64,000 nucleotides of DNA from assembly GCA_930367205.1 (NCBI GenBank), contig OV884012.1, positions 152,287,405-152,351,404 of the forward strand. The letters are read 5' to 3'. The translations under genes and the position numbers were made by a program. This document shows, in pieces, positions 21,305 to 32,405 of this stretch. The notes under the pieces are model-generated. The model was not told where the DNA came from. It ran no database searches and saw only the letters and a list, made by a program, of their open reading frames with translations. Each line of letters opens with the position of its first letter. Within the stretch, counting starts at the first letter, position 1. The stretch is from Acanthosoma haemorrhoidale. Taxonomy: Eukaryota > Arthropoda > Insecta > Hemiptera > Acanthosomatidae.

Positions 21305-22158
21305 TGTTTTGTCAAATTTAATTATAAAAAGAATCACTATGGAAAATCATTCAATATAATAGAAAAATGGTTTAGAAATTTGTTTTGAACGAAAAATGTA
21401 CTCTGCTACCTTTAAATGTTACCTTAAAACTAGCTCTTACTCAAATAGTAGCATAAATTAAACTGTTCATGTAGGGATCGCCTACCCACAGTACGTATTT
21501 CACACAGTCATTGCTGAAGTTCTACTGGTTATCAGAGTATTTTTGCTCCTCTGCGTTAGAAGAAGATGTATTGATGTTGGACAGACCTTCCAGTACATTC
21601 CACTCATTGGCAAAGATGAGCAGCAAATTTGTTAGTTATAGTAACAAATTATAAGGAAAAACCGATTATAAGTTATTATAATGATATCATATAATACAAG
21701 ATACCAAATTCAACTTAAGGGAATAAATAAATTCAAATAAACCTAGATAAAATTCTCATTATTAATATTAATTTATGGGTGTCATGATAACATATGAGTA
21801 AATGAGCTTTAATTAATAGCGTACCTGGGGGGCATTTTTAAGGATATTTTGGTCTAAATTATATAAAAATAAACAATACAACCATGTTGAAATCAACAGA
21901 ATAATTATAATAACCAAATTGGTGACTCATATTACATTGAAAGGTAACTTCGTTTATACATCATTCAGAAACCCAACATATACAAAACTGCTTTAAGAAC
22001 TAGTGATAGATAAACATTTCTATTGCCCATCTCATAAGTAAACAAGGAATACTGTTTTGGGGGATTTTATATATAATTAATAAATATAGGTGTCTGTAAT
22101 ATATACAGTATATAAGTGTGTAAATACTATAAATGTATAAGGTATATAATGATGTATA
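21305..22158. other. Noncoding AT-rich sequence
   Basis: No ORF or repeat recognised. It forms the left flank of the gypsy element and ends in the target duplication TATA at 22155-22158. Confidence 0.5.
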
Positions 22159-22344
22159 AGTTAATGCTTACCGGCTTTAGAATTCTAAAACAAAGGGAAA
22201 AAAGGTACAGAGAAACAACACGCTTGAAAGTTAGAACTAGACTGTTTATTTCGAGTATATAACCCTGTATATTTACATTCGGGATGTTTACATCCCGAAG
22301 TTCGGGGATTAAGATTGAGTACTGATGCTGTCCGGAGCTTAACT
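22159..22344 (-). repeat. 3' LTR of the gypsy element
   Basis: 186 bp, bounded by AGTTAA and TTAACT. It contains a perfect 10-bp hairpin at 22278-22299 (TTCGGGATGT, two bases, ACATCCCGAA). On the + strand the LTR is followed by CCCCCC at 22345-22350, which is the G-rich polypurine tract on the element strand. Confidence 0.95.
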
Positions 22345-22357
22345 CCCCCCTGCCAGT
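22345..22357 (-). promoter_or_regulatory. Polypurine tract
   Basis: The minus strand reads GGCAGGGGGG directly before the 3' LTR, the usual primer for plus-strand synthesis. Confidence 0.75.
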
Positions 22358-22898
22358 TTACGCACATCTCCTCGTAAACTATGAAGTCTAAGTCTAAATT
22401 GAGGACGACTTAGACGATATTACGATCACTCTCCTAATCGTACTAAGGGAGCGAAGGCCAGTCCAAACAGTACACAACCTGTAATCCCTTACATTCGGTC
22501 GTATTTATAAGACACTTATAGTCCAAATAAAACGCTGCCTCTAACACTGCAGCCACTAGTGACAAAATAAAAAAAAACAAAATAAAATTACATGGCTCAT
22601 TACTCACAGAAAACAATGGCATCTTACACGCTACGCAAAGTCGATAATTCTACACAGCCTGTGTACATTCTTAAAAAACAACAAAAGGAATTACAAAAAA
22701 AAAATACTTCTACGATGGTACAAAGTGTACGTATGTATGCCATACCAAATTTGGCTACGTGCAGAAGCGAGGACACTCCAACTCACTCACGGCCTGCACC
22801 CTCCCCCCCTGGTGGGAGTTTTAACTGTTCGACGTGGACGGTCCTCCGTTTCGTCGGAGGTCTTGTACTCTTGATGGTGACGATGTTATGCTCCCTGA

Positions 22899-24061
22899 TC
22901 ACCACCAATGGAATGGACCCTCGTATCTGACCAACTCTTTGCTCCGATTAGAGCCAATTTTACGATATACAATCGTCCCAATTTTAAGGTCCCCCATTCG
23001 ACCCCGGACTTTGAGGTTTACCCGAGCAACTCTCTTGACCTTCTCCCTCACGATTTTGTCACGAACTTTGCCCCAAAGTTTTCCGAGCTCTAAGTGAGCA
23101 CTTAACATTTGCTCCGCCATTCCCTCGTCCACCACCGTCTCTGTCCCGTTCCGGCGTCTCGCGCGCAGCCCGAAGAGGATCTTGAACGGCGTAAACCCCG
23201 TGGTGGAGTGGATGGAATGATTGTATGCCGCCACTGCCTTCGACATCGCCTCGTTCGCCTGCAGACCCTTTTCTACCTGATACACCCGCAGGTGGTCACT
23301 GTGCAACCTTTCGATGCCTGCGCGACTCTTAGGATGTCCTGGGGTGTTGAGATGCCACACGATATCAAGATTTTTCATCTCCGTCCAAACATTTGCATTA
23401 TCGAACTCCCTACCCCCATCCGACGAGATTCGGTCCGGTACCCCATAAAACTGGAACCACGTTTGTAATGCCTGTAAGACGGCGTTGGATGATTTGTCTT
23501 GTACGGCGTACGCCATAGCCACCTTACTGAAGGTATCTATTGTCGTAACCCACTTATATCCCTTCCAAGTGAACGTGTCAATCTGTAGTTCACTAAGTGG
23601 CGTCTCTGCTGTGGGTGTTTCCTCCTGTTGTCCCTGTGGTGGGTGTCGATCATATTTAGTCTTAAGACATATATCGCACGTTCCTATAATCTCTTGGATC
23701 GTCTTTTTCATATCCCACCAGAAGTACCGTCACTGTAATGCTTGCAAAGTCTCCTGCGCACCACGGTGGTTCGTCTTCCCTTGATGGTAGGCAAGCGTTA
23801 CTTCCCGCTGCCGTTCCTCATCACGCAGTGTCTGGACCATAGACAGACAACGAACAAACGATCGATCAATTCCCAATTGTTCTGTTCTCCATAATTTCTT
23901 GATCAGATCCCACACTGTCGCGTTGCCGACAAATAGATGGTAGGTCTTCCCTGGTCTGGATGCATCTTTCAATGCCTGGCAAATTTGGTCACCCTTGACA
24001 CCCGGTTGGGACCAGATTGTCGTAATACTATTCTTGCCATAGTTTTCGTGAGTAGCTCACA
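22899..24061 (-). pseudogene. Gypsy integrase, two in-frame stops
   Basis: Integrase inserts the DNA copy into the host genome. The N-terminal zinc domain lies at 23690-23850: the His region YHQGKTNHRG, then after an in-frame TGA at 23730-23732, CDICLKTK. The catalytic core follows: Asp in LQIDTFTW, Asp in ISSDGGREFDN and Glu in SRAGIERLHSDH, a complete DDE triad. It ends with AYNHSIHSTTGFTPFKILFG and a GPF-type module, VRYEGPFHWW, at a stop (22899-22901). Similar sequence continues briefly in another frame (STRPPTKRRTVHVEQLKLPP). Length and order are normal for the family, but the stops make it inactive. Confidence 0.9.
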
Positions 24062-25490
24062 TCAGGCCGGACGTTTGCGTCTTCCAAATAATTTGTCGCC
24101 GTTTATCGTTAATGATCCCCTTGATCGTCTCCATTTCCACCGGACGTTCTCCGGCAGATTCTTCCGCTTCTTGGTGTTCGCTCCCATCGCTATCGTCCCG
24201 CGTACTGCGACTTCCATCTTCCCCGGGCGCCTATTCCTGGATAAATTGTCTGCGATCCCCGGACGTTTCCCCTTCCTCGACTGCATTTACGGTAATCGCT
24301 CGAGATAGCCAGTCCGCCACAACATTGTCCTTCCCTGGTTTCTATATAATTTCCAGATTGTATTGGGACAAAAACTCCTTCCAGCGTGTCACCCTGGCAG
24401 ATGATCCCTTAAGCTTCCCCGCCCATTGAAGAGGTCTGTGGTCCGTATGTACTCTGAATCTCCGCCCAAAGACGTATGGACGAAAATGATCAATAGCCCA
24501 TATGATGCCAAGAAGTTCACGCTCGAGGGCACTGTACCGCGCCTCCGTGTCGGTCAGTCTTCGACTCGCGTACGCCACTGGTCGTTCCCCTCCATCTCCC
24601 TCCTGCGACAGCACCGCTCCCAATGCATACTCACTTGCGTCGGTGGTGATAGTAAATAGCTTCTCAAAATCGGGAAACGCCAGGATTGGTTCCTCTTGCA
24701 GTCGAGCCATGCATTTTCGAAGGTTTTGCTCCATAATAGGTGTAATCGCTATCCGCGCCCCCTTCCGCAGCAGGTTACTGATGGGTACGAGATACTCTGC
24801 CATGTCTGGCACAAAACGCCGATAGTAATTTAGCGTACCTAAAAGTCGCCAAATGCCCTTGACGTCTTTCGGCACCGCTATCTTTCGAATTGCGTCGACT
24901 TTTGCAGAATCCGGCTGGACTCCCTCCCTCGAGATGGTATGCCCTAAGAAGTTGATCCGATCCTCTCCCAGCGATGATTTTTCCATCGACAATTTTAACC
25001 CGAATTCACGCAATCGTCGAAATACCCTCCGGAGATCTTCGATGTGTTCGGATTCTGTTCGGCTGAAGATCAACAGATCGTCCATATAAATCTGGCATAC
25101 CGCCTCGTCTATCCCCCTCAGGATTTCGTCCATCAATCTCTGGAAAGTAATCGGAGCATTCTTCAAACCAAATGGCATCCGAGTGAACTCATAGTGCCCC
25201 CTCTCGAAAGTAAACGCTGTTTTGTGTTGATCGGTAGCGCTCATTTTGATTTGATGGTACCCTGCTTTCAAATCCAAAGTGCTAAAGATTGTGGCTCCGT
25301 TCAGTCTTTCGAGAATGTCCTCAAAACGGGGAATCGGATACTTCTCATACGTTGTGTTTTCATTTAATTTTCTAAAATCGACGACGACTCTATATCTCTC
25401 CCCCTCCTCTCCCGGTTTACTCTTCTTTCGTACTGCCCACAGAGGACTATTATAAGGGGATGTGCTATCAACGATTATACCCTTCGTCTT
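24062..25490 (-). pseudogene. Gypsy reverse transcriptase and RNase H, broken
   Basis: The RT fingers read YNSPLWAVRKKSK and FRKLNENTTYEKYPIPRFED, with at least two frame breaks between about 25395 and 25480. The long frame 24342-25277 then contains LDLKAGYHQIKM, the catalytic YMDDLLIFS and FLGHTISREGVQPD. RNase H follows: TDASEYALGAVLSQ, SALERELLGIIWAI and HTDHRPLQW. A TAG at 24342-24344 interrupts the RNase H-connection segment, which continues as KPGKDNVVADWLSR. The catalytic residues are intact, so loss of function comes only from the frame breaks and stop. Confidence 0.93.
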
Positions 25491-25649
25491 AAGCTGTCGA
25501 TTTCTGTCCGGATATGTTGGCAGAGTGCCTGCGGATATCGTCTCTCCTTCACGTACGTTATTCGGTCAGATTTCAATGGGATTTCATGTACTGTCTTCCC
25601 CGTTGCCCCAAGCATATCACCCTCCACGTAAAAAATATCTCCGAACTCC

Positions 25650-26110
25650 CTACGTAAGCTTTCTTTCCAGTCCACAACTTTCTTGACTGCCCCTATCCGC
25701 ACACTCCCACCTCTTACGGTCCCCTGACATTGATAAGTAACCCCCCCCCAACTTGATCCGCCACTCCTTTCCCTTGTTCTCTACAAGCGCGCCTACCCGA
25801 TTCAATAAGTCACACCCCACTATTATTTCATACTCGAGCGGCATGTACTCCACAATATGTACGTTAATATCGCCCTTTTTTTTTCGCCCATTTCTCTAAA
25901 TTCACGACCGCCTCCCCGCCACTTTACAGGGCCTGCCCAGGGTAATTAACTTGCACTTACATACCTTAACCTGGAGTGCCCTCTCTCTGCCATACAGCCG
26001 CTCCAACGCACCGCGTGACATTATGGTATTGGTGCTTCCTGTATCCACCAAGCACCTCTCCCCCCTCGACTCTGATTATTGGCAACTCGCACAGTATCCC
26101 TCTCACTGTA
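25650..26110 (-). pseudogene. Gypsy protease, frameshifted
   Basis: A retropepsin-type aspartic protease cleaves gag-pol. The active-site DTGST is at about 26034-26045 (ERCLVDTGSTNTIMSRGAL). The second half (YEIIVGCDLLNRVGALVEN) is in a different frame, in the open stretch 25650-25853. A run of T and C near 25875-25890 and C-runs near 25741 are likely sites of slippage. A linker before the RT follows (25475-25702: EFGDIFYVEGDMLGATGK). Confidence 0.8.
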
Positions 26111-26151
26111 TTACACTTTAGGGTGCGGTCGCCACTCTGCTGCCACCCTCC

Positions 26152-27351
26152 TCAGGCTGCCACACGCCGCTCCCATCTTCTCAAAGTAGTCTTCTTTCGC
26201 TCATGCTCTCGGCTCCTGTCGCGAGCCGGCTCTTCTTCCGTTTCCGACGTTCCTGACGCTCCTGAAGATTCCTCAGCTGAAGATCCATTACCCCTGGGTG
26301 ATATATTTCTTCTTTCCCGCATCGTTTGCGTATTCACTTCCATGGGTTCTGCCCTATGAACATCTCTCCTCCGATACACGTAAGGGCAATGCCTAGCGAT
26401 ATGCCCCTCCTCACTGCACTCGAAACATTTTGTGCGGGGGCACTGTGCCACTAAATGACTCGTCTACCCGCACCCATGGCATTTTCTCTCTTCTCTGCGG
26501 GGTCCGTACCTGGGTCTCGCCGCCCCGAACCTCCTTTCGCCTGCCGCTCCCCTGTCCCTACCGGTTGGTGTTTCGACTTTTTTCCAATTTGATTTAGGGA
26601 CCCTGGTTCTCCTGTACACTATCCGGCTCCATTCTCCGTCATCCTCCTGTATCCTCGATTCCTCCTCCCTGGCGCTGGGGTCAATCATGACTTGGGCACA
26701 TTCGAGGAATGAGCGCTCATTAGGGAATACCTCTTTTCTCCCTTTTTCCTTCGCCAACTGTACCTTCAGTATAGTAGACAGAAATCCCATTCTGCCCTCT
26801 ACCTCTTCGATGATCATTGTCTCTCTCATTTTCTCCATTATTTGATTATAACGGGTTAGAAGAACTGCGGCATATTGGCCGCTACTCTGCCTTGATGATT
26901 TTGTTTCCCGGAACATCTGGAAAATATCTTCTTCGGGCGTCCATCGCCCTCCTCCAAATGCTTTCTTTAGCCGCATCTTCACCGTTTCCCACGACGTCTC
27001 ATCCGCTTGGATCTGGTTGAGGATCCTTCTCTTGACCCGACATATCAGGGCCGCTCTTAGTGACTCTGCATCCCTGGGGTCCAGAAGATTTTCCTCCGAT
27101 TTTGCTATGATTAAGGCAGTGAGGCGATCTCCTCCCTTCAGAAAGTGGTTGAGTTCTCCTAATTCGCCAGTGAACCATTCCAGCTCTGAAATTGCATTTC
27201 TCAGATCTTGAGTGGTCATTGCTTTCACTCTCATCAACGCAAGAGCGGTAGCATGAGCTTCTGGCAAAACGCCCACCCTTCTCGTTGCTACATGTTCCGC
27301 GCCATCCGCTACGTTCAGAACAGGTGGTCGTAGCACGCCTCCTTCCGCCAT
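26152..27351 (-). pseudogene. Gypsy gag with one in-frame stop
   Basis: Gag forms the virus-like particle. Its ATG at 27351 lies about 110 bases inside the 5' LTR. The capsid-like part (27351-26530) is charged and helical (LRNAISELEWFTGELGELNH, FQMFRETKSSRQSSGQYA). The first CCHC knuckle begins KCHGCG and is cut by TAG at 26464-26466. The same frame continues with TSHLVAQC and a second knuckle, CFECSEEGHIARHC, then an acidic and basic tail ending at 26152. A single base change inside the first zinc knuckle explains the stop. The rest of the frame is open over 398 codons. Confidence 0.9.
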
Positions 27352-27439
27352 TCTTTCTTCAATTTTTTATTTAACACGGGAAAAAGGAGAAGAAAAAAAA
27401 AATCGAACAGACGTCGCTTACTTTTCTTTCCACACCACG

Positions 27440-27460
27440 AGTTCACGGGTTTCGGCACCA
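27440..27460 (-). promoter_or_regulatory. Primer binding site resembling tRNA-Phe
   Basis: Next to the 5' LTR the minus strand reads TGGTGCCGAAACCCG. This is complementary to the conserved 3' end of eukaryotic tRNA-Phe (acceptor strand plus CCA). The match then weakens (TGAACTCG). The first T is shared with the LTR end. Confidence 0.75.
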
Positions 27461-27645
27461 GTTAATGCTTACCGGCTTTAGAATTCAAAAACAAAGGGAA
27501 AAAAGTTACAGAGAAACAACACGCTTGAAAGTTAGAGCTAGACTGTTTATTTCGAGTCTATAACCCTGTATATTTACATTCGGGATGTTTACATCCCGAC
27601 GTTCGGGGATTAAGGTTGAGTACTGATGCTGCCCGGAGCTTAACT
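27460..27645 (-). repeat. 5' LTR of the gypsy element
   Basis: 186 bp, seven differences from the partner LTR. The internal hairpin persists but one outer pair is lost (CCCGACG in place of CCCGAAG). Confidence 0.95.
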
Positions 27646-27735
27646 TATACACACTTATATACTTAGATATTATGTTTTTCCTAGCAAATCGGAAAGTAGT
27701 AAAAATAATCTTTTCAGAAATATATAAAACGTATA

Positions 27736-28336
27736 CAGAGGGGTCCAAAAAAATGTATCCACTGGTTAACAGTCCCTAACTTGCAAACTAATTGACGGAG
27801 TTGTCTCATTTTTGGTGAAAGTGTAGCTTAAAGTCCAACTTAAAGATATCCAAATTCGCCGAACAGTTGAGCGACTCACTCCAGTTTCACGGCCACACTG
27901 TCTCACAGACTTGTTACTGTTACAGGTCGTTTAGATCGTTGTTTGTGTACATATTTAACAGCCTTCAACTTCAAATTTGTCTCGAATGCGACGAATCGTT
28001 AAACGTGTCGGTGGCTCTGTTTGATACACATTTCGCCATTGCCGTTTAACCTCATTAATGTTTTCGTACTTAAAATACCACTTTAAAACAGACTTCCTTT
28101 CGTCAAATGTAAGCCTTACGCCAGCCATGTTTACTCGAGTAACAAGGTACAACTAACAATAAAACACTAACTATCTGGCGACTGTCATCTGACAAAACAA
28201 AACAACGCAATACAACGCTTTTATGGCGATTTCCGGAACTACAAACTATTACACTACCAAAAATAAGACAACTCCGTCAATTAGTTTGCAAGTTATGGAC
28301 TTTTAAACAGTGGATACATTTTTTTGGACCCCTCAG
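27736..28336 (-). mobile_element. Mariner-like deletion derivative with long inverted repeats
   Basis: The ends are CAGAGGGGTCCAAAAAAATG and its near-complement, flanked by TA at 27734-27735 and 28337-28338. The inverted repeats extend about 80 bp (27736-27815) with few mismatches. The inside holds only the N-terminal transposase domain. It sits 86 bases beyond the gypsy element. Confidence 0.9.
27955..28128 (-). pseudogene. Transposase N-terminal DNA-binding domain only
   Basis: The minus frame reads MAGVRLTFDERKSVLKWYFK, then RLTIRRIRDKFEVEGC. This corresponds to the N-terminal helix-turn-helix domain (DUF4817 type) of Tc1/mariner-related transposases of insects. A stop follows directly and no catalytic domain remains. 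It could at most bind the element ends. Confidence 0.75.
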
Positions 28337-28339
28337 TAT

Positions 28340-31238
28340 TTATTTGGTTATATTATTAACAAATGTTTTCACTATTCCTACTGAAATATCATCTGAACAT
28401 GTTGTAAAAATAAAAAAGGCTATGCAGTAAATGAGCTCTTTTTGCTGGAATGAAAAAAATAATTCCTAGGCTAGCAAAGAAAAAAAAAAGCCAAGCTTGT
28501 ATAATATTTAAAACATTTGTATTCAATTATTAGTGCGTCATTTTACCATCACTTGCATTGTACAGGCATTCAATAAAAATCTGTTTATTGTGCGTTACAT
28601 TTCTAAAAAAATAAAGAACCCCTTTCAAAAGACGATTGAGGGATCAAATTGTATTCTTTCTGATCCAATAAATATTTTACCAGTTCATAAAGCCCTTCAT
28701 TCTCTCCCCTTTCTCATCGAAATCGGTTTGAATGTTCTTCACTTCTTTTTATCAGCTCTTTCAGCAGACTAAACAATCATCGATGGCTCTATATAATGGA
28801 AATACATTCCAGCTCTATTAAAGAACACTTTTTCTTCTATCATATAACATGATTAATTGTTAATCATACATCATACATATATTAATTAATTGTTGGTCAG
28901 CGTAACTGACATAAAAATAAATAAAAATATTAAACTTTGCCAAGTATCAGACAACCATTTGCCAAAAACAACATGGGCTGGTGAAAAGTCATTATGCAAG
29001 AAAAAAGGAAAAGAAAATTCGTCAGTTAGTGTAGTGAGAAGTTACTTTGTTTCAATCATCAAATGTGGCTCAGTTGTTACTTTTATATTATTTCTAGTAT
29101 AAATATATAATAAATATAGTATAAAAAAATATATAAATATACATATATATTGTATATGTTGTAACATTCATGATATTTGAGAATAAAGAACAGGAACCCT
29201 TACATATGGTAAGGGCCATTTTTTTTCCTTATACTCCTAGGAGTGGGGATGAGTGGGAGACCAGTCTCTTAGCACAACCGCCGAGAAGAGCGGACTTAGC
29301 AAGCTCCCGAATTGGCGGTACCATACAGGAAGAGAGAAGAACCAAAAGCAGAAAGTAACGTTGATTGGATTACAGGAAGATCATCGATTGGGTGATATTA
29401 ATATTGTTTTTATTATGGATCCATTAAAAGAAATTGAGCTCAAATTCATGTTTGTAATTAGTAGTAATTATCCTAATTTAAAAGGAATTGAATATTTTTT
29501 TATTCTTATGTCAATAATCTATGTTAATTATAATTATTTGTTATAACCATTTTATTTGAATATATTTCACAATTCCTAGTTTCTCAATTTATTAATAACT
29601 ACAACATTAGCCTTGAGATCGGGCGATTCAATCGGGATAAATTCCTATGTCAAAGACATAAAACAATTTGAATTAAAGATTTCATGACGGACCTGCCAAA
29701 TTAGTTAAGGTAAATTGATCAAATAAAGTAGAAAGGGAAATGGTAAAAAATGAGGTAGGTTTCAATATATACAAGAAAAAAAACATTTATCCTATTTTTG
29801 TGTACATGGTATCACACAATTAAAGGTATTTCCAAGCTGTAATGTAGTAAGCTTCCAGTATTAACTGCATTTTGATTGAGTATTTTCATAATTTTTTTTT
29901 AATTATATTTACTAATACACAAATTAAAAGTAACTGTCTGGAAAACACTTCATTGATTGGATTTGATATCCTACTCAACACGAAAGGAATATATTTTTTT
30001 TTAGTTACCAAGTTTTATTTAATTAATAATGCTTAATTATGTTTTACAGAACTCAAAATATGTTTCATGACGCTGTGTAATCAATTGGAATCTCAAAAAT
30101 AAAGTTTCACGGTCAAAGAAGGGACTCAATCACAATAGCCATTACAAACAAACAGGTTACAAACAATAACTACATTATATTTTTACAGACAAACAGGTAA
30201 CAGACACTAACAATAAAACATTATTACAGACAGAAAGAGATAACTGACTCCATGAATCTGAATATTTTATTAAATGTTGAGATCCTAGACGTCGTTTTCA
30301 AGTGACAGAGAATTAGCCATACATGGGCTTATTAAGTTGTACTTATATGATGTCCAGGGAGTCTCAGTCAACTTGCGTTTCCTGAATTGGGCGTTCAACC
30401 GTTCCTGACATGTTGTTGCCTCTGCTCACATAAAAAAAAATATATAAAGTTTTTATTAGCGATAAAGGTCAGTGGTAAGATGTAGGAAGGGACTGAATAA
30501 ACGTAATGCACATTTGACAACAACGTAATATATAACAAGAATTGAAATATCAATTGATCTTTTATAAAAGAAGAGAACATTCAATAACTTTTCGATGAAA
30601 CAGAGTATACAGGAGGGGGAATAATGATAATAATAAATAAAAAATACACCCCCCCCCCCTAAAGAAAATGTTCACAAAAGAAAGGAGAAGCAATGAATGT
30701 ATGGTGAAAATATGGATTCAGAGGACTATAACTGATTTGAAGATGAATAACGGACAATAATGGGCTCTGTGGTTAACTTATTCTTAAATGTAAAAAATTA
30801 CTAATATTTTTATTAACATCCTAAATTTTATTAACAGTAAGTTATATATTTAATAACTTAACATCCTTATTGTGTTGTGACTACAGTCGAAAGTAATTAA
30901 AAAATGTAATTAAAATCGTATTGGTTAGTATAGACTTCACTTTTTGTTTTAGGGTGTAATATATATATGAAGGTAGCCAGTGAACAATGAGATATACAAA
31001 GACACATAAATAAACACAGAGCTAGGGTGACAGAGATGAAAATATAACTGATGTAGAAAGGACCAGTTAGGTAGGCTATAGGGCTATAAGGTCCCTGGTT
31101 CGGTTGGCGGTTCGATAGTCTTCAAGTGGCCGGGCTAACGCCATTTAGCCCTTTGCCTGGGAACGCTCCTACTTCAGTCTACCCACTCCAATCTTAAATA
31201 AGTACATTTTTCCTCTTCGTGGAACCGACCTCTTTTTT
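28340..31238. other. Noncoding AT-rich sequence
   Basis: No recognised gene. A patch at 31070-31200 is GC-richer (GGTTCGGTTGGCGGTTCGAT) but matches nothing else here. A ten-C run lies at 30650-30659. Short ORFs at 28533, 29170 and 29253 show no motif. Confidence 0.45.
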
Positions 31239-31249
31239 ATTTATACAAC

Positions 31250-32394
31250 GTTTTTTTTTTTATTATCAAATCATTATTGTGATAAAATTACAATCTGCCT
31301 TGTTGGGCGATAATTGATTTACAATTCTTTGCTTCACGCGTTCATTCATACAGTATTTACAAACAGCCCAGAGACCTCCCACATGGTTTTCCCCTCCCTC
31401 GCATACGAGCCTCTGGAGGCTGACCAAGAACGCGAGAGTCACAACGCTCAGGACATGATTGAAGGAACTGACTATTACCAGAACTCCCACTGTCACATAT
31501 TTATAGCAGGTCACGAGGCCACTGCCGTTTCAATCTCCGAGGAGAATTATAGGGATGAGTGGTACAGTGCAATGACTGTGCTACGGGATTAGGGTGGTTG
31601 GATAGGTTACTATGGACTTTCATGAACTTGGAAGGGATGCGTTTAAGAATGCAAGGTATCTTGAGATCGTTATGAAGCGTTTTGTTGTTGACGTAATAGG
31701 GGGCATTTACTATTGTTCTCAGGACTTTTGATAGAAAGGATTGGATGTGCGACTTTTTCGCTGTCCCCCATAGCTCTTAAGTATGTCAAGATTGTCTTAA
31801 GTATAACTTTGTAAATAAGTAGTTTATTTTCTATTGAGAGATGGGATGTCCTTCGAAGTAGTCTGTTCAGTTGTCCAAAGCGTCTGTTTAGTTCTTGTCT
31901 TTTTAGCCTCGTATGCGGGCTCCAATAGCTTTTTTTTTTCGAGATGGAAGCCTAAATACCGAACTTCTAGAGGAGAAAGCCACTAGAAGGGGATTTTAGC
32001 ATTATATATAATATTAGGATTACAATATTCTTAACATTATATAACTCTCGATGCAGGAAGAGGAATGTAATTAAAAAAAGCTAGGAGATAGGACTTAGGG
32101 CGGCAGAGGGTAAATGTTATGTGGGAACATTATGCTTCATTAACTTTAATCCGCCATTGGTTTCACCAGCACTCCATCCCATCAAGGTATTTTTGAAGGT
32201 TAAGGGATGCTATATCGGGGTCTGGGTTGGACGACAAGACTGCAGTGTCATCTGCAAATGTGGTTAAGAAGGTATTGGGGGTAGAGGGGACATTTGCGGT
32301 ATATAGGATGGGACCCAGGACACAGCACTGTGGAACTCCTGCTTTTAAGGGGCAGTACTTAGAATATTCTAAACCAAAGCGGACTTGGAAGAAG
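31250..32394 (-). mobile_element. Jockey-type family A, copy A5, with target duplication
   Basis: This 5'-truncated insertion is flanked by ATTTATACAAC at 31239-31249 and 32395-32405, a clean 11-bp duplication. The poly-A end is the T-run at 31251-31261. The minus strand shows RT motifs: KAGVPQCCVLGPILYT (expected GVPQGSVLGP), then the catalytic TFADDTAVLSSNPDPD, then IECW-type palm sequence and TRLKRQELNRRFGQL with the tail. Several stops are present. A fragment of repeat family S (about 31975-32045) sits inside. The 3' UTR is complete. Confidence 0.9.
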
Positions 32395-32405
32395 ATTTAT
32401 ACAAC

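Larger units (their letters stand above)
22159..27645 (-). mobile_element. Full-length Ty3/gypsy LTR retrotransposon (5.5 kb)
   Basis: On the minus strand, in order: 5' LTR (27645-27460), primer binding site, gag, protease, RT-RNase H, integrase, polypurine tract and 3' LTR (22344-22159). It is flanked by TATA at 22155-22158 and 27646-27649, a 4-bp target duplication. The order RT before integrase places it in Ty3/gypsy. There is no envelope ORF: only about 500 bases of noncoding sequence separate the integrase end from the 3' LTR. The LTRs differ at 7 of 186 positions by my reading, so the insertion is fairly young, yet the coding region already has three in-frame stops and several frameshifts. 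It is not autonomous. Confidence 0.95.

Noticed and set aside
22345..22898. Possible env-like gene downstream of integrase
   Set aside because: Only about 550 bases are available, without a long ORF, signal peptide or membrane segment.
22592..27211. Plus-strand ORFs across the gypsy element
   Set aside because: They are antisense shadows of the gag-pol frames, which carry the recognisable motifs.
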